In this document: piece by piece, positions 8,568 through 20,139 of the stretch
How positions within the stretch are numbered: position 1 is the stretch's first letter
Layout of the letters: each line of letters starts with the position of its first letter
NCBI GenBank assembly: GCA_047495785.1
Contig: JBLDXI010000054.1
Coordinates: 1,674,001 to 1,738,000, forward strand
Direction of reading: 5' to 3'
Origin: Lepidodermella squamata
Lineage: Eukaryota > Gastrotricha
Length of the DNA: 64,000 bases
Notes under the pieces: generated by a model
Told to the model about the DNA's origin: nothing
The model's input: only the letters and a program-made list of their open reading frames with translations
The model's database searches: none
Made by a program: the position numbers and the translations under genes

Positions 8568-9212
8568 GATGTATGAATCTGTCGTTCCACTTTCGGTTCA
8601 AGAGCAATATCGCTTTGAGAGAACTTTTGCTTTAGCAGAATTTTTCGCTTAAAGAGAAAAATTGATCTAAACACCGCCATTTCGAGACAGATCACAGGAT
8701 CATCATCAGAGCAGGCAGATTCAACCCCAAAAATGATCCGTTAGGGCGGAGGGCTTGGGTCCTTGTCCGCCCATTTACGCTGTGCCACTTGAATTTCAAT
8801 TTAATTTAATTCGGATTATCAGGTCATCTATATCCACCTTAACAGTAGTAGGGGTTCTAAGCTTCTGGACAGGCCAGAAGCGTGGAATTCCTTCTACTCG
8901 CCAAATACTCAATTTGACCGAATTCTCCATGTCTGCAACCACTCATGTCTGCTCTTCACCCTCTTTCCTCTTTGAGATTGGGCAGAAATTTCGCCGATTC
9001 CGCTCCATTCAGTGATATTCCTTTTCTCATCTGATCTCGTCTGAAAACCGTACAATAAGAAATTTCCATAACATAGCTAAGCAAATTCCCCTTGATACTA
9101 TTTCCATTTCTGAAATATTCGTTTGATAAGCTTTTTATAAGTATAAATAAGTATTGGCCCTAGCGTATCCCTAGCGTATTCCGTCCGTCAACTGAGTCTC
9201 GGCAATTCAGAA
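8568..9212. other. Non-coding spacer without recognised features
   Basis: No supported gene. Short open frames here have no domain-like composition. Confidence 0.5.
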
Positions 9213-9365
9213 AACGACAACTCAGCCATGACTTCTCAACCTGCGACAACTCAGCCTTTATTTAATCGTGAAATTACTTAGCCCTATTACCATGCGAGCG
9301 GAGCGAGCATGTGATCCTGACTAAGTATTTAAAAGGCTGGATTGTCGTGGGCTGAGTTGTCGTGA
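9213..9365. repeat. Small inverted-repeat unit built on a 13-bp motif
   Basis: The motif CGACAACTCAGCC occurs twice directly (about 9215-9227 and 9244-9256) and once inverted (about 9350-9362). The region between is otherwise unique. It resembles a degenerate MITE end or a small palindromic repeat. Confidence 0.5.
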
Positions 9366-9984
9366 TATCATTAGAATTAGGAATTGTCAAGGACTCAAAT
9401 GTCTGTGGACCGGCCCTAGGGTTACTTCTCATAAAATATAAAAATTTTATAAAATTTGCCATTTTAGAAGGATAACTCGCTGTTTCTTGGAAGAAATTTC
9501 TGTCGATAGCTCATCGCGCAATTCGTCAATGGCCAAAGAATCAAGGCAAACAGGAAATACCCGTTGATGCAATGAGCGTTCAAAAAATCGCAAATTTTGC
9601 CCACAAAAACAATGCATTTTGAAAAATTCAAATTTCGAAAAATGTTAGGTTGGAGTTTTTCATTTCAAATTAAGAATTAATAGCGTTTCAAGGCCGATGC
9701 GCGAGTGTTCTCTCTGATCACTCCGTTCTCTATGCCTATTGGAAACTTGAAGTTGTAATTCTTTTGCCGATTTTCGTAAATTTTTATTATGGCGGATCTT
9801 TTTGAAAGTCGCAAGTCGCGCATACATGTTTACATGTAAAAAAGTGTGTTTTTCCACGCGCTATATACCCACTATCCCTCATCATGGAATTTTTATTTTT
9901 TTTATTTTAACCTAAGGGGATCGGTTTCAACTTCAACCAGTTCAAAGGAATCGGCTGGGAAATGAACTGTTATGTCGCCATAGC
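9366..9984. other. AT-rich spacer
   Basis: No gene or repeat that I can support. It leads into sequence copied from the inside of the transposon that follows. Confidence 0.4.
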
Positions 9985-10137
9985 GGTTTTCCCGAAAGTC
10001 ACTTTTTGGAGGTTCAAAAATAGGTGTTGTCGGTTTGACCCCACGGCCACCAGTCCATATTATCACCATGTGAAATGAGTTGTTTACCACAAGCCACCGT
10101 TTAAAAATTATTCATGGGTTTCAGAAGCTTTTTTTTA

Positions 10138-10520
10138 TTTACATGCTTTATACCTAAACCACCCAGCCCTCATTCCAGACGTCATTCCGCATGAGAAAAC
10201 GCGTTCCCGCTTCGTATGAAAAAAATTGAGAAATTTGAAATTTCGTATGCTGCTTTTAAATAATTTGAAAAAAAACTTCGATTCAGCATCGATTTCAGCC
10301 TTTGCACTTTGCCATATTCAATAACAGAATCTCGAAAAAATGCTTCTGAAACCCATGAATAAATTTTGAACGGTGGCTTGAAAATTTATTCATGGGTTTC
10401 AGAAGCATAAGCTTGTGGTAAACAACTCATTTCACATGGTGATAATATGGACTCAGTTCTATCCATTCCACCAAAGAAAACGATAGTCCGATCAAGGAAG
10501 TAGCCGTGGGGTCAAGCCGA
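10138..10520 (+). repeat. Left inverted repeat of the CACTA-like element
   Basis: Matches the reverse complement of 12055-12388 over most of its length with scattered substitutions and one insertion. Both arms keep the phrase around TTCATGGGTTTCAGAAGC or its variant and the GATAGTCCGATCAAGGA segment. Confidence 0.75.
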
Positions 10521-11910
10521 AAACAAGAATTCGGTCAAGGACGAGAGAATCACATCGAGAAATGGGTCCAGTTTAGGCTTCTTACATCCCTGGAACATGC
10601 CCATCAATATCAGACAGTCAGGTTTATGGCGACAGTTTTTTGGAAAGTTGCGAACAGCTGCAGTTACGGGCCAAATCGCCACGCCATTCTGCGTTCCAAT
10701 CGGTGCACCATCAGCATTAACTCTCAAGTAAAGCTTCATTTCAGGTATTTGACCGCTGACCAGTTTCTTCTGCTCCAGCAAATTGAGATGCGTTTCAAGG
10801 AAAAAAAATCGCGCATAACGACAAACAACTGCCATAGAAAATGAGGAACGTATAGGGTATAGGTAAGCAGTACGATGCGGAGACGGTTCTGGATCGGGAC
10901 ATTGCTGACCAGATGGGCACCTCTTCTCGTCATTTAGACGCCGAAAGCAATGAGCACACATTGGCAGCTTTTTCACAAGAATTTGTAAATACTGCTCATT
11001 GATGGCCTTCTCTGGTAGAGATACCTTGAGCGGGGAACGTCGACTTCTGGCCGAAGAACATCGAGCAGCATTTCAATGCTCATGTCCAATAACTTTTGAG
11101 TCGCACCTGCCATTTCTTGCTTCCATAGCTTCAAATAAACACCAGGAAGTTCAGCGTTTTGATGTCCTGTTACTACCAAGTAAGCTCGGACAACCGTGAA
11201 AAAGTCGTAATCTGCGCCTTCCCAATTGTTGCCTTCATCATCATCTTCGCCCTCAGAATCCGACGAGTAAGGAGGGGAAAACATGCCGTATATATTGTCG
11301 TCATCATCAGCATTGTCATCATCTTCATTGTCAATGCTATCATCCTCATCATCATCATCACTATCATCGCCATCGCCATCATCACCGTCGTCATAGCCAC
11401 CACCACCATCGGGTATACCACTACAACGTAGGCAAATCCGCACGTGTTCCGAATTGCCAGCATCGTGAGAAGTCTGAGAAGCAGGCAAACCTGCCATTTC
11501 TGCGTTAGACTCTCGATCTCCACATGTAATCGAAATGCCAGGCAAGTCGGCAGCTTCGGCTCCAACGACAACTTCAACTGCTGTTTCACCACTCCGGTAG
11601 CAGAATCGGCGCAAACAAATGTCTGATTTGGGTCGACAGCCAAATCACCGGATGAACTAGGTTCGCCTCGGTTATCGATGTTCGACAAATTCAAATCGTC
11701 TTCGCCGTCATCGGAATCACGATTGGCAGCAAGTATTCGCTGAGTAATAGAGCGTCTAGAATAACCGAAATTCGCCCGTTCTTCATGCTCGGTAGGCTCG
11801 ACCAGCTTCCTTCGTTTAAAAGTATAGACCTCATGCTCTACGTCGCTTCCGTCAGATGAAGTCGTTTCACTGCTAGAGCTAGAGCTGGAGCTAGACGAAG
11901 TTGTTTCCAT
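10512..11910 (-). pseudogene. Truncated, frameshifted Tnp2-like transposase region
   Basis: Three overlapping minus-strand frames (11910 to about 11615, 11614-10973, 10976-10512) read as one protein with two frameshifts. The N-terminus is Ser-rich, then very Asp/Glu-rich (acidic, around 11390-11240). The middle has LLDVLRPEVDVPRSRYL, then a CxxC...C zinc-like segment, LRVNADGAPIG, VAIWPVTAAV and GMFQGCKKPKLDPFL. This order (lr-pRTLL, zinc, NvDGlP, WPI, Y-G-KP-fL) is the conserved N-terminal half of a widespread animal CACTA/Tnp2-like transposase family. The DDE catalytic half is absent and the frame ends inside the left inverted repeat. Confidence 0.65.
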
Positions 11911-12054
11911 CCTTCAGCGATGCCAACCTGATGATTCAGTAAAGAAAATTAACAACGTTTTATACATTTAATATTGGGGAAAAAACTCACAAGCAATGAG
12001 CACTCAGCGATTTCCGCGAAGGTCACTTTTTAGGGGTTCAAAAATGGGTGTTTT

Positions 12055-12388
12055 TGCCTTGACTCCACGGCCACATCCTTGATCGGACTATCACTTTCTT
12101 TAGTGGAATTGGTAGAAGTGAATCCATGTTATAAGCGTGTGAAATTTCTTGTTTACCAAAGCCACCGTTCAAAATTTATTCATGGTTTTTGGATGCATTT
12201 TTTTCGGGATTCTGCTTTTGAATATGGCAAAGTGCAAAGGCTGAAATCGTTGTTAAGTTTTTTTTCAAATTATTTCAAAGCAGCCTACGGAATTTCCCTA
12301 ATTTCGAGCATTTAATCAAACGATGCGCGAACAGGTATTGTTATCTGGAATGGCGGCCATGGGTGGTATAGGTATGAAGCATGTAAAC
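12055..12388 (-). repeat. Right inverted repeat of the CACTA-like element
   Basis: Reverse complement counterpart of 10138-10520. It ends outward with GCATGTAAA at about 12380-12388. Confidence 0.75.
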
Positions 12389-12391
12389 CAA

Positions 12392-13038
12392 AAACAAAGT
12401 GATAAAATTCAAGTCCTTCATAGGTGAGTTAACAAATTTTAAGGTCGATTTTGTTTTTTATTTTTGTAATTGTACGAGATTTTGAGCATTTTCAGACAAT
12501 TTTTGCTGAAAAATAGCGTCAACTAGCTCGCTTAGCTCGCAAAACACAGTTAAATAGTAAAATTCGAAGTTCTCAACCAAATGACTTTTTCAGGCTAATC
12601 GGGGCGAAAAATTGTGGGAAAAATAAAAGTCGTAAACAGGCGGTCTGGATACTCGATAACATGAGATAGTATAGCTGTTCGCGAGCGAGCATAACGAGCG
12701 AGCGGCAAATTTTTTTTACAGATAAACCGCGTCCCTGGCAGGTTTTCCGGCCTACTTTCCTCGCTGCGGTGGTATATGGCTCCCCCGGTAAACTCCTCTT
12801 CTTTTTGGCCTCTTAATGGGCAGATGCGTGAAAATGGTGCTATTAATGTGCTAAAAAACGCATTTTTTCATGTGATTTTCTCGCATCAAAATTATTGATT
12901 TTTTCCTGTCCAGCAGAAAAGTGGCTAGTGTTGAGTCCAGACAGTATTAGTCCCAAGGATAAAACACCTTAAAATGAGCGGACGATTTTGTATATTAATT
13001 AATTATTCATCTCTATTTACTATTTACTATTTATCCCT
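12392..13038. other. Non-coding spacer
   Basis: AT-rich sequence with a short AGCGAGC-type repeat near 12685-12705. No gene supported. Confidence 0.4.
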
Positions 13039-15189
13039 TTATATAATCACAGTAAAAAATGTGAGCAGAAACAAAAGCCCGGCAATATTTCCCCTGTCGG
13101 CGATATTTTTTGATAGCGCAGGAGGTTCCGCAAGAAGATGAAGAGGCATCTTTAAATTTCGTTGATTCCACGACCATTTTTGCCGCCAATTTCCATCGTT
13201 ACATTCTTGCAGCGTAACAGGATTGTCATCGCTAGTCAACTCAACACAAAGACCGCTCGAGGCATGCCTTAAAAGTCCATTCTAGAGGACAAATTCAATT
13301 CCGGTAAAAAAATGGTAAAATATTGCCTACTTTTTCATGGTTGAATACATCTGTGGCGGAATCTTTGCAGGAGCTTAACGCCAACTCATCGCCTGATTTG
13401 ACTATACAAGCCTCGGGACATCGTAAATGCCCGCTTTTCGTCAAATAAAAATGCTGCTGTCTAGCTAAGCCCGAACATTGATATGTCACGATTTTCCACG
13501 GATCTCCAGCCTTCATCGCTAAACAATGCCTGCCAGATCGAACTTCGCCCGCATTCGAAACATCCACCGGAACCCAGAGTTCAGGATACACGTTGTTCAG
13601 ATACCACTCGAAATCGTTGCATTTCAAACTAGCTCTCAGTAATTTTCGCTCGGAGGCATCGCCAAAATCTGGTAATTGATAGTTGAAGCGTTCGTAGTAG
13701 TAGAAACGGTAGCCATCCATCCAAACCTCGGCCATTCGAACGTTATTACGACGCACGTAGTCGTCTTTCCGCGTCATTTTGTAGGGCGTCCGAAGATTGT
13801 GGCGGAACACGTGCCCAACGTGGCTGCAAGAAAGAATCCCAATTCGGCCTCCACACATCCAAATACGAAGACTGATATCGATATTTTCCCCGCCTTGGGC
13901 AGAATAAAATGTTTGACATTAAAATTCATAAAAAATATGAAATCCCATTTTCATATTTTTCCCCAAATCCTTAAATAAATTTCACAGTGATTCGAAATTG
14001 TACATGTCGGATCCTTGAGCTAGAGACCCAAGGGTTACTGCAATGGCGGTTTTCTGCGTAGAACTGGGGGTTATACACCCCCTATCTTTCCCAACCCCCT
14101 GTACTCCGTAAAATGCTCGAAATGAAAGGGATTTAGGACATGATTTGAGTGAGAAGTTGTTTACCCCAATTATCCATTCCTTCATCGTATTTTCCGATTG
14201 ATATGAAAAATTGTCGATCTATCGTGAACAGTCCTCCAGGCATTGCTGGGATTTCCAATGGAGTCGTCGGATTAGCTTTCAGCTTCTCCGATCGGGACGG
14301 AACCTTTGAAATTCTTTTCATTTCAATTCAAACTTGCCAGTCTTCGACTTACATTCATCCATAAAAATCGTAAATCCCAATCGAAAATTCCGATGTCCCA
14401 ATTATGTCTTGTGGTATAGGCGAAAGTAATAGGATCGATGTAGTCCACGACTGGCACTGGAACCATTTTCTGATTAAGATGAACTTCTTGTAATAAAGGC
14501 TCCAGCCATCCTTCTGAGCATTCGCAGTGAGAATCCAAGAAGGTCAGTGTATCACCAGAGGCTTGGTTAGCGCCTATTGTCCTAGCTTTCATTAGACCGA
14601 CCCTTTCCTTAGTCCTTATCAGCTTAGCTTTTGGAAGGTTCCTCAATTCCATCTCAAGAGGAGCTTTCAAATTATCCATATCAGAAGAATCATCGACCAG
14701 AATAATTTCCTTTATAAGTCTCTCCGGAGACCGATTTAGGACGGAAATAACTGTCCTCATCAAGGTGGATAAAGCTTCATTATGAAAGCAAATGATAACT
14801 GAGGTATCCGGCAGTTGATCGATTTGATAATTGATTGATTTACAAGCTGCATCCCGGCCATCGGGAACAGATCTATTCAACGAGATTTTTGTAGACAAAA
14901 GTTCGTTGAAAGCATGATCCTCGAATCCTTTGTGGTAGAGTGAAGCCTCTGATCGGTTTAGCTTTGCAGTATCCAACTCGAAAGGCTTCCCATTCTCGCA
15001 AATATCAGCCGGCCAATCAAAGCCTTTACTGTCCCATCTCAAACATAGGAAGGCAAACACAGAGACTGAAACCAAGGTGACGAAGAGGACTGATTTTAAT
15101 AAGCCGTAGTATGAATTTCCAACTTTTTTCTTTATTTGAGAGAGGAAAAAGTCTAACTTTAATGCTAAATTACTAACAAGTTGCTTCAT
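13039..15189 (-). CDS. Polypeptide N-acetylgalactosaminyltransferase (GT27, ricin-type lectin domain)
   Basis: Four exons on the minus strand: 14353-15189, 14165-14303, 13331-13893 and 13039-13281, with introns of 49, 271, 49 and GT-AG ends; together 593 aa. It starts mucin-type O-glycosylation in the Golgi by moving GalNAc from UDP-GalNAc to Ser/Thr. It is a type II protein: short cytosolic tail, membrane anchor at residues 30-50, then stem and catalytic domain with VIICFHNEALSTLMRTV, the DSH metal site (219-221), MPGGLFTIDR and MDNWGGEN split by intron 2. The C-terminal lectin domain has CLAMKAG, LRCPEACI and QKWSW (QxW). The frame stays open upstream to 15351, but the Met at 15189 gives a normal short tail. 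The domain set is complete, so the gene should be active. Confidence 0.92.
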
Positions 15190-15963
15190 CGTGTATATTG
15201 ACAACAAAAGCTTTCTCACAAAGGACAAGCACACAATAAACAAGACGCAAGTCATACAAACAAGTAAGGAAGTAGGTATATTGTGTTGCAATTTGAAGCT
15301 TTCAAACCTTAACCTTTTGGAACTTTTGGTTACAAAATAGAACGTTTGCAAATAAAAAAATAAATGCGGATGGTATAGGTAAAATATTATGTCTAATTCA
15401 TCATACTACTGTCTACTGTCCTATTTCACCTATCCCTGTTGAAACAATTTTTTGTAAAATCTAGGCAATTCTTGAATACCATAATGACCTACTTTTATGG
15501 ACAAATTAATATTCTGGAAGCTACGAAATCAGAAAATTTACAAAAATTTACAAATTTTCCTATGCGATCGGCAACAGATTGAAATGCCTGCCCTGAACAT
15601 TGAAAATTTTAATCATCTTCTCAAGAATTTGCAGGCTGGAATATTACCACTTTGTCCATGGAAAAGGGCTGCCGTGGTCTTCCAGTTTAAAAAATACGCA
15701 CACCCGGCAAGTGAAGAAATCGCATTCTTTTGTCAACCTGCCAAAAGTGATCAATAGAAACACTGAAAAATTAATGCGTCGCCATGGTCAAGCATGCCAT
15801 CGCGTGGCACGCGCACGCTCAATAAAGCAACATGAATAGAAAAGCTGAAAAAACGATGATCCATGCGCAGCGGCCCACTCGAGCAGTTATTCACAGGTTA
15901 CGTCGAGCCTACATTCACCGCTTATGGCTGTCATTTTCGCCTGAAAATTTTGCTTAATCAAAA
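15190..15963. other. Intergenic region between divergent GalNAc-transferase and TIR genes
   Basis: Holds the 5' flanks of both divergent genes. Short ORFs around 15497-15839 have no recognisable protein character. Confidence 0.5.
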
Positions 15964-17032
15964 ATGGAAACAGATCGCAGCAGTATAGTCACTAGTCGGG
16001 CGCAATCGAGGAATGAAGTTCACTTTCAGGATCAATCGACTTTGGTGCCTCGTCGGAAAGTTATCAGAGTCTACATCAGCTTTTCGAATTTCAGCAAAAG
16101 GACACGAGATGTTTTCTCAATATCCGAACTACTGGCAGCATCAGGGGATTACGAGGTCTATATCGATAGGCAAAATTCAGCAGAATCACTGTCATTTAAT
16201 GGCTCAAAGGTAAGAAACATCGAAATTTCAATCCTTATAGTATTATTAAGGAGGTATTTTCCTTAACCAGGCGATAGCAGATGCCGAATTTTTCATCCCT
16301 TTCTACGACAAATCTTATGCGAGAAGTCGTTTAGCCTTACAGGAGTATTTCCAGGCTGAGCAAACCGACAAATTCATCATCCCTGTCAAGCTGCAGCAGG
16401 TCGACTTATCGCCCCACGAATGTTGGCTGAGGACAAAGCTACAGGACCGATATGTTGTCGAATATGAGGATGCATCAATTCCGCCGGAGAGAATAATGAA
16501 GACAATCATTGATCGAATGGATCTGATGCTTGGCCGGGTTGAGTTCGAGTAAGTATTCCTATTCCTACTCCTATTCCTATTCCTATTCCTATCCGTTTCT
16601 AATGCCATTGTCCCACACAGATCCAAAGTCAGGGGCGAAGCTGTGAGTCGGGAAGAATTCGACGCCTTAGCTACTATCGTAGCTCGCCAGCAAAGGATCA
16701 TCGATGAAATGGCCGACCAATTAGAGAAGCTACGACATCAATTAGCGAAATCATCTGCCAGAATAAAAAGTGGCAAGGGCAGGTCCTCAAGTCGGAAGCG
16801 GACAGAAACAACAAGTCTAGCAGACAATGAGACCGATGGCGATATGAGTTTGATGAACACCGCAAGGAGTAAGCTTTTTTCCTATTACCCAGTCGCCCGC
16901 TTACATTTGAGTTTCAACTAACCTCTAGGTGATGTTACCGAGGTTCCAACCATAACGATAACAGACGACCCAGCTCATTCGTCGCTATTGAAAGAACTTA
17001 TATCACAAGCTCCTGAAGCTAATGCAGAATGA
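15964..17032 (+). CDS. TIR-domain protein with C-terminal coiled coil
   Basis: Four exons, 15964-16209, 16271-16548, 16621-16868 and 16929-17032, encode 291 aa. Residues about 34-150 fit a TIR domain: strand A RVYISFS (35-41), a helix, YEVYIDR, then AIADAEFFIPFYDKSYARS and FIIPVKL. The segment DKSYARSRLALQEYF puts Glu107 where TIR NAD hydrolases such as SARM1 have their catalytic Glu; activity is not proven. Residues about 187-216 (EEFDALATIVARQQRIIDEM...) form a coiled coil, followed by a basic Ser-rich segment and an acidic tail. There is no signal peptide or membrane segment, so the protein is cytosolic. It could be an adaptor in innate immune signalling or an NADase. An AATAAA at about 17045 follows the stop. 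Confidence 0.7.
16554..16594 (+). repeat. ATTCCT hexanucleotide microsatellite in intron 2 of the TIR gene
   Basis: About seven near-perfect TATTCC units directly downstream of the donor at 16549. Confidence 0.9.
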
Positions 17033-17207
17033 TTTTCGTCTCGAAATAAACAAGCTCTGAAACATACTGATATGACTTATCTCAGTTTCGATGTTATCAA
17101 CAGTCCGTTGCCCGTGGTCTCCATTGAGATAATGGTGAAACATACAGGAAACATGAGAGAGTTGAGTAGCAAAAGTCGAATGTTTCCATCAGCTTTGCAC
17201 CGGTGAA

Positions 17208-18128
17208 ATGAGAATTAGCCAAGATTCTGTCTGTATAGTTTTGCTGTTTGTTGTCGCTGATAATCTCAAACCGCCAGTTGCAGAGGCGTCCGAGTTCTAT
17301 GTTGAGATTTCGGAAACAAATCCTTACACATGGGATGAGGCTCAGGCTGCATGCTCCAAAGAAGTGAATGGCACTGCTAATTCACGCTTGGCAATCATTA
17401 AAACCGTTCAGGACAACGAGAAGGTTACCTCACTCATCAAACGTGGTAAATAGGCTTGATTATCTTTGAGAGATAGCAATTGTTCTGTTTAAGGTTTAAG
17501 GGAGAAAGGGATTTGTTATGAAAAGCTTTTTCTAAGCAGTGAACAATTATTCTTTCTCATTAAGGCCTCTCTGAATCTTCCTATTGGATCGGTTTACGTC
17601 AGTTGCCAGCTCGTCAATCATTGAGGTGGTCGGATGGTTCCCCTGTTTTTAGTAACGATTTCACCAACTTCGACCCAAGCTCTTCGGATCTTGATCCTAA
17701 CGCTCAATCAGCTAACTGTTGGGCGATTTGTTCGAGTTGTGGTAATGGTAATGGGGATACCTCGAGATGGGTCCAGCAGCCTTGCAATTCAAAACTCCCC
17801 GGCGCTGTCTGCGAGAGAAATTTCAGAACAGTGCATCCGGTGAAAGAAAAGCCGCATCATGAAGCAAGCTCTGGTTGGATGGTCAGTGCGCTAGTCCTTG
17901 GCAGCATTATTTTCGTTGTACTTCTCTCCGGGCTTCTTTACATTTTAACGTGAGTCCAAAATGCTGGATTAGGCACGTCGTTTTATGAACCATTGTACTT
18001 TCAGAGTTCATCGACAATCAGGGCCACTGATTTTCAAGTCGAAAATTCACAAGTCGAGAAGCTACGTTGAGACGATGGAAAGTGGTTTGTTACACACAGA
18101 AACGAGAAATACTAGTAAAACAATTTAG
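17208..18128 (+). CDS. Membrane-anchored C-type lectin-like protein
   Basis: Three exons, 17208-17445, 17565-17949 and 18005-18128, encode 248 aa. Signal peptide about 1-27. The lectin-like domain (about 30-160) has TWDEAQAAC early, SYWIGL in the middle and RWVQQPC...PGAVCER at the end, as in C-type lectin folds. The usual EPN/QPD sugar-binding triplet is not apparent, so sugar binding is uncertain. A single membrane segment (GWMVSALVLGSIIFVVLLSG, 183-208) leads to a cytoplasmic tail of about 40 residues with one Tyr. It is a probable cell-surface recognition protein. It lies 175 bp after the TIR gene on the same strand, and both could serve defence, though co-regulation is only inferred. Confidence 0.8.
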
Positions 18129-18840
18129 AGGTTCTTGGTATTCGTATTTATTTACAGCATTTAAAAGGGAATATAAAAATACTATTTTTTATCCGATGAT
18201 AATCAGGTTAAATCGGCAATTTCTTGAATTATTTTTAGGTTACGCGTTTGTTTTCAGTTCATTTCCTAATTCCTAATTAATGGAGAAAATGAAAAGAGGT
18301 GTACTAGATAGTTACCTGCGCTTCATCGCTGGAAAACTCAGCTTCAAAATTTTACTGCAGGCATGAAACACGCATCATAAACGTGTTTATCATTAGCTTC
18401 CTCCGGTGAATTGTCAACGTGCGAGAGATGCAATGATAAGGCGCACCAAGAGGGGCAAATCCACCTATCTCTCCCATCCGAATGAAGGTTTCAGGTCAGG
18501 GAATATTAAGATACATCATGTTCAAGCGAAGAGGCGGCCTATTCCAGTTAGTTCGTGACTTCAACCCATCGACTGAGTCGGCATGCGTCATTAATTAGTT
18601 GTATTGTCCGTGATAGCCCACAGAAATGTTAATAGCAGTTTTCGCATCAGTTCCCCATAGATCCATCAAGAATACATATCAAGTCCAATCATCCGTCAAT
18701 GGCGATACCTCGAAGATTTTATATATCTCAAGTTTTTTCAAGCCAAAAGACATTTTAACTGTTACTACGACCGCGACCATAGCGTAGTTACGCTTTTCCG
18801 TTTTCTGCCCAATACAGTATTTTATCGAAACTTCAGAGAT
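18129..18840. other. Intergenic region before the receptor cluster
   Basis: About 700 bp without a supported gene. The 5' flank of the pseudogene at 18841 lies in its right part. Confidence 0.5.
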
Positions 18841-19938
18841 ATGAACTCAACCGTCAACGCATGGCTTTTCGCAAAGATGCCTGGTCTGGGGTATGAAGAG
18901 AGTAGATTATTTTTCATCGGCAATTCCAACAACCCGGCTCAAACGTTCAGTAACCGGTTGGGTTTCACCATCATGTACTGGATAGCAACGTGCTGCGTAA
19001 TCACTGCTAACGTATCGTTTCATCTACTGCAATGACCTTGACTACTCACGGTGGTTTCTGGGAGTTTGACGGCCTGTCCGTGATTTTCTCAGTTGCGTAT
19101 TTATCAGCTGGGTACAGCATTCAAATCATGCTACTGATCAGTTATGAGCGAATGATGTGCATTGTCTCGGGGAATCCTAACGCAGCATTCAGCGTTAAAA
19201 AGGTTCGTGCTCTCTAGAATTGTCAGGAATTATAATATACCTAATACGGGTTTCTGAATAGACAATTTATCTCGCCGCCATCCTGTTCGCCGTAGTTGCA
19301 GCACTTTCACGCCAGTAATATTCTACCCATTTGCTCCAAACGTGCAGCATATCGCTATTCTTATAGGCCCAAATCAGACATTATCTGGGCCTGTTTGTGG
19401 TAATTTCGAGTACCGGCTCACAGAGAGTATCGATTCGTCCGTATTGCGAATCATAATAATTGGAGGAGTTGTTGCGATTCCTGACTCCATTATAATGCGA
19501 AACTATATTGGTAACTGTTGGAACCCATTTTTCGTTAACTCAACAGATGTCGATATTTAGGTTGACATTTAGAGCCATCCGCATGGCGAGAATGAAGTGG
19601 ACCATTGAAAAAATTACAGCAAGCCCAATTTCTTCCCTGGCGAGCGCACAATCGTCAAACCAACGAGCGAACTGGCTGGAAAGAGAGGTGTTCTTCGCCC
19701 AACAATCGCTGCTCTTCTTCCTCGCTTACACTTTTTTCACGGGCCTGTTATTGTCTCCTTCATCCTACTCACTCTTTACGACAGTGCAGGGCCTCGAATG
19801 TTATCTTCCGACTTGTACAAAGCGTCATAACTTATCCTACTGCTTGAAATGGCGGTCGCACCAGCTATGCTAACTCTCAAGCCTGGCTTCTTGAACAGCG
19901 TCACAGCTTTCGTGTGCAGTCTCAAAGCGCGCATCTGA
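18841..19938 (+). pseudogene. 7TM receptor pseudogene (relative of the gene at 55.9-57.1 kb)
   Basis: The N-terminus (NAWLFAKMPGLGYEESRLFFIG) and TM1 match the intact gene at 55888-57147. Then TM2 and its loop are deleted near 19020-19035, breaking the frame. TM3 continues with MLLISYERMMCIVS. The intron after the FSVKK segment (about 19202-19260) is shared with the intact relative. Further damage: a frameshift near 19310, and a frameshift and stop near 19790-19840. Only the end (LTLKPGFL) is readable again. Multiple lesions make function unlikely. Confidence 0.85.
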
Positions 19939-20139
19939 AAGATACTCAGTATTCAATAGCAAGTATAAATTCACTAGCATGATGCCAGTGGGTGATCAGG
20001 GATTATGATATCGCGGAGTTGGCGGCAGAACGACTCGATTAGTTTAGAATACGCGAAATACTCTAACGCGTGCCTCCAATGAAGCTATTATTTTTATTTC
20101 ATTATTTTTCATAACCATATTAGCAGGTTTCATAATTGG

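Larger units (their letters stand above)
9985..12391. mobile_element. Decayed CACTA/Tnp2-like DNA transposon with long inverted repeats
   Basis: Inverted arms of roughly 330-380 bp flank broken transposase sequence: left 10138-10520, right 12055-12388, opening with a TTTACATGC / GCATGTAAA pair. The left arm has an extra insert near 10381-10405. Outside it, 9985-10130 is another copy of the inner part of the arm in opposite orientation, making a palindromic left flank (10048-10092 against 10407-10452 is nearly perfect). About 1.4 kb of transposase remnant remains and the C-terminal catalytic half is missing, so the copy is non-autonomous. Confidence 0.7.

Noticed and set aside
10506-10844. Plus-strand 112-aa open frame
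   Set aside because: Antisense to the Tnp2-like domain on the minus strand, which has recognisable motifs.
11159-11431. Plus-strand open frame rich in Ile/Val
   Set aside because: It is the antisense of the Asp-rich acidic stretch of the transposase remnant (ATC/ATT complement of GAT), not a protein.
13676-13978. 100-aa plus-strand open frame
   Set aside because: Antisense to exon 3 of the GalNAc-transferase.
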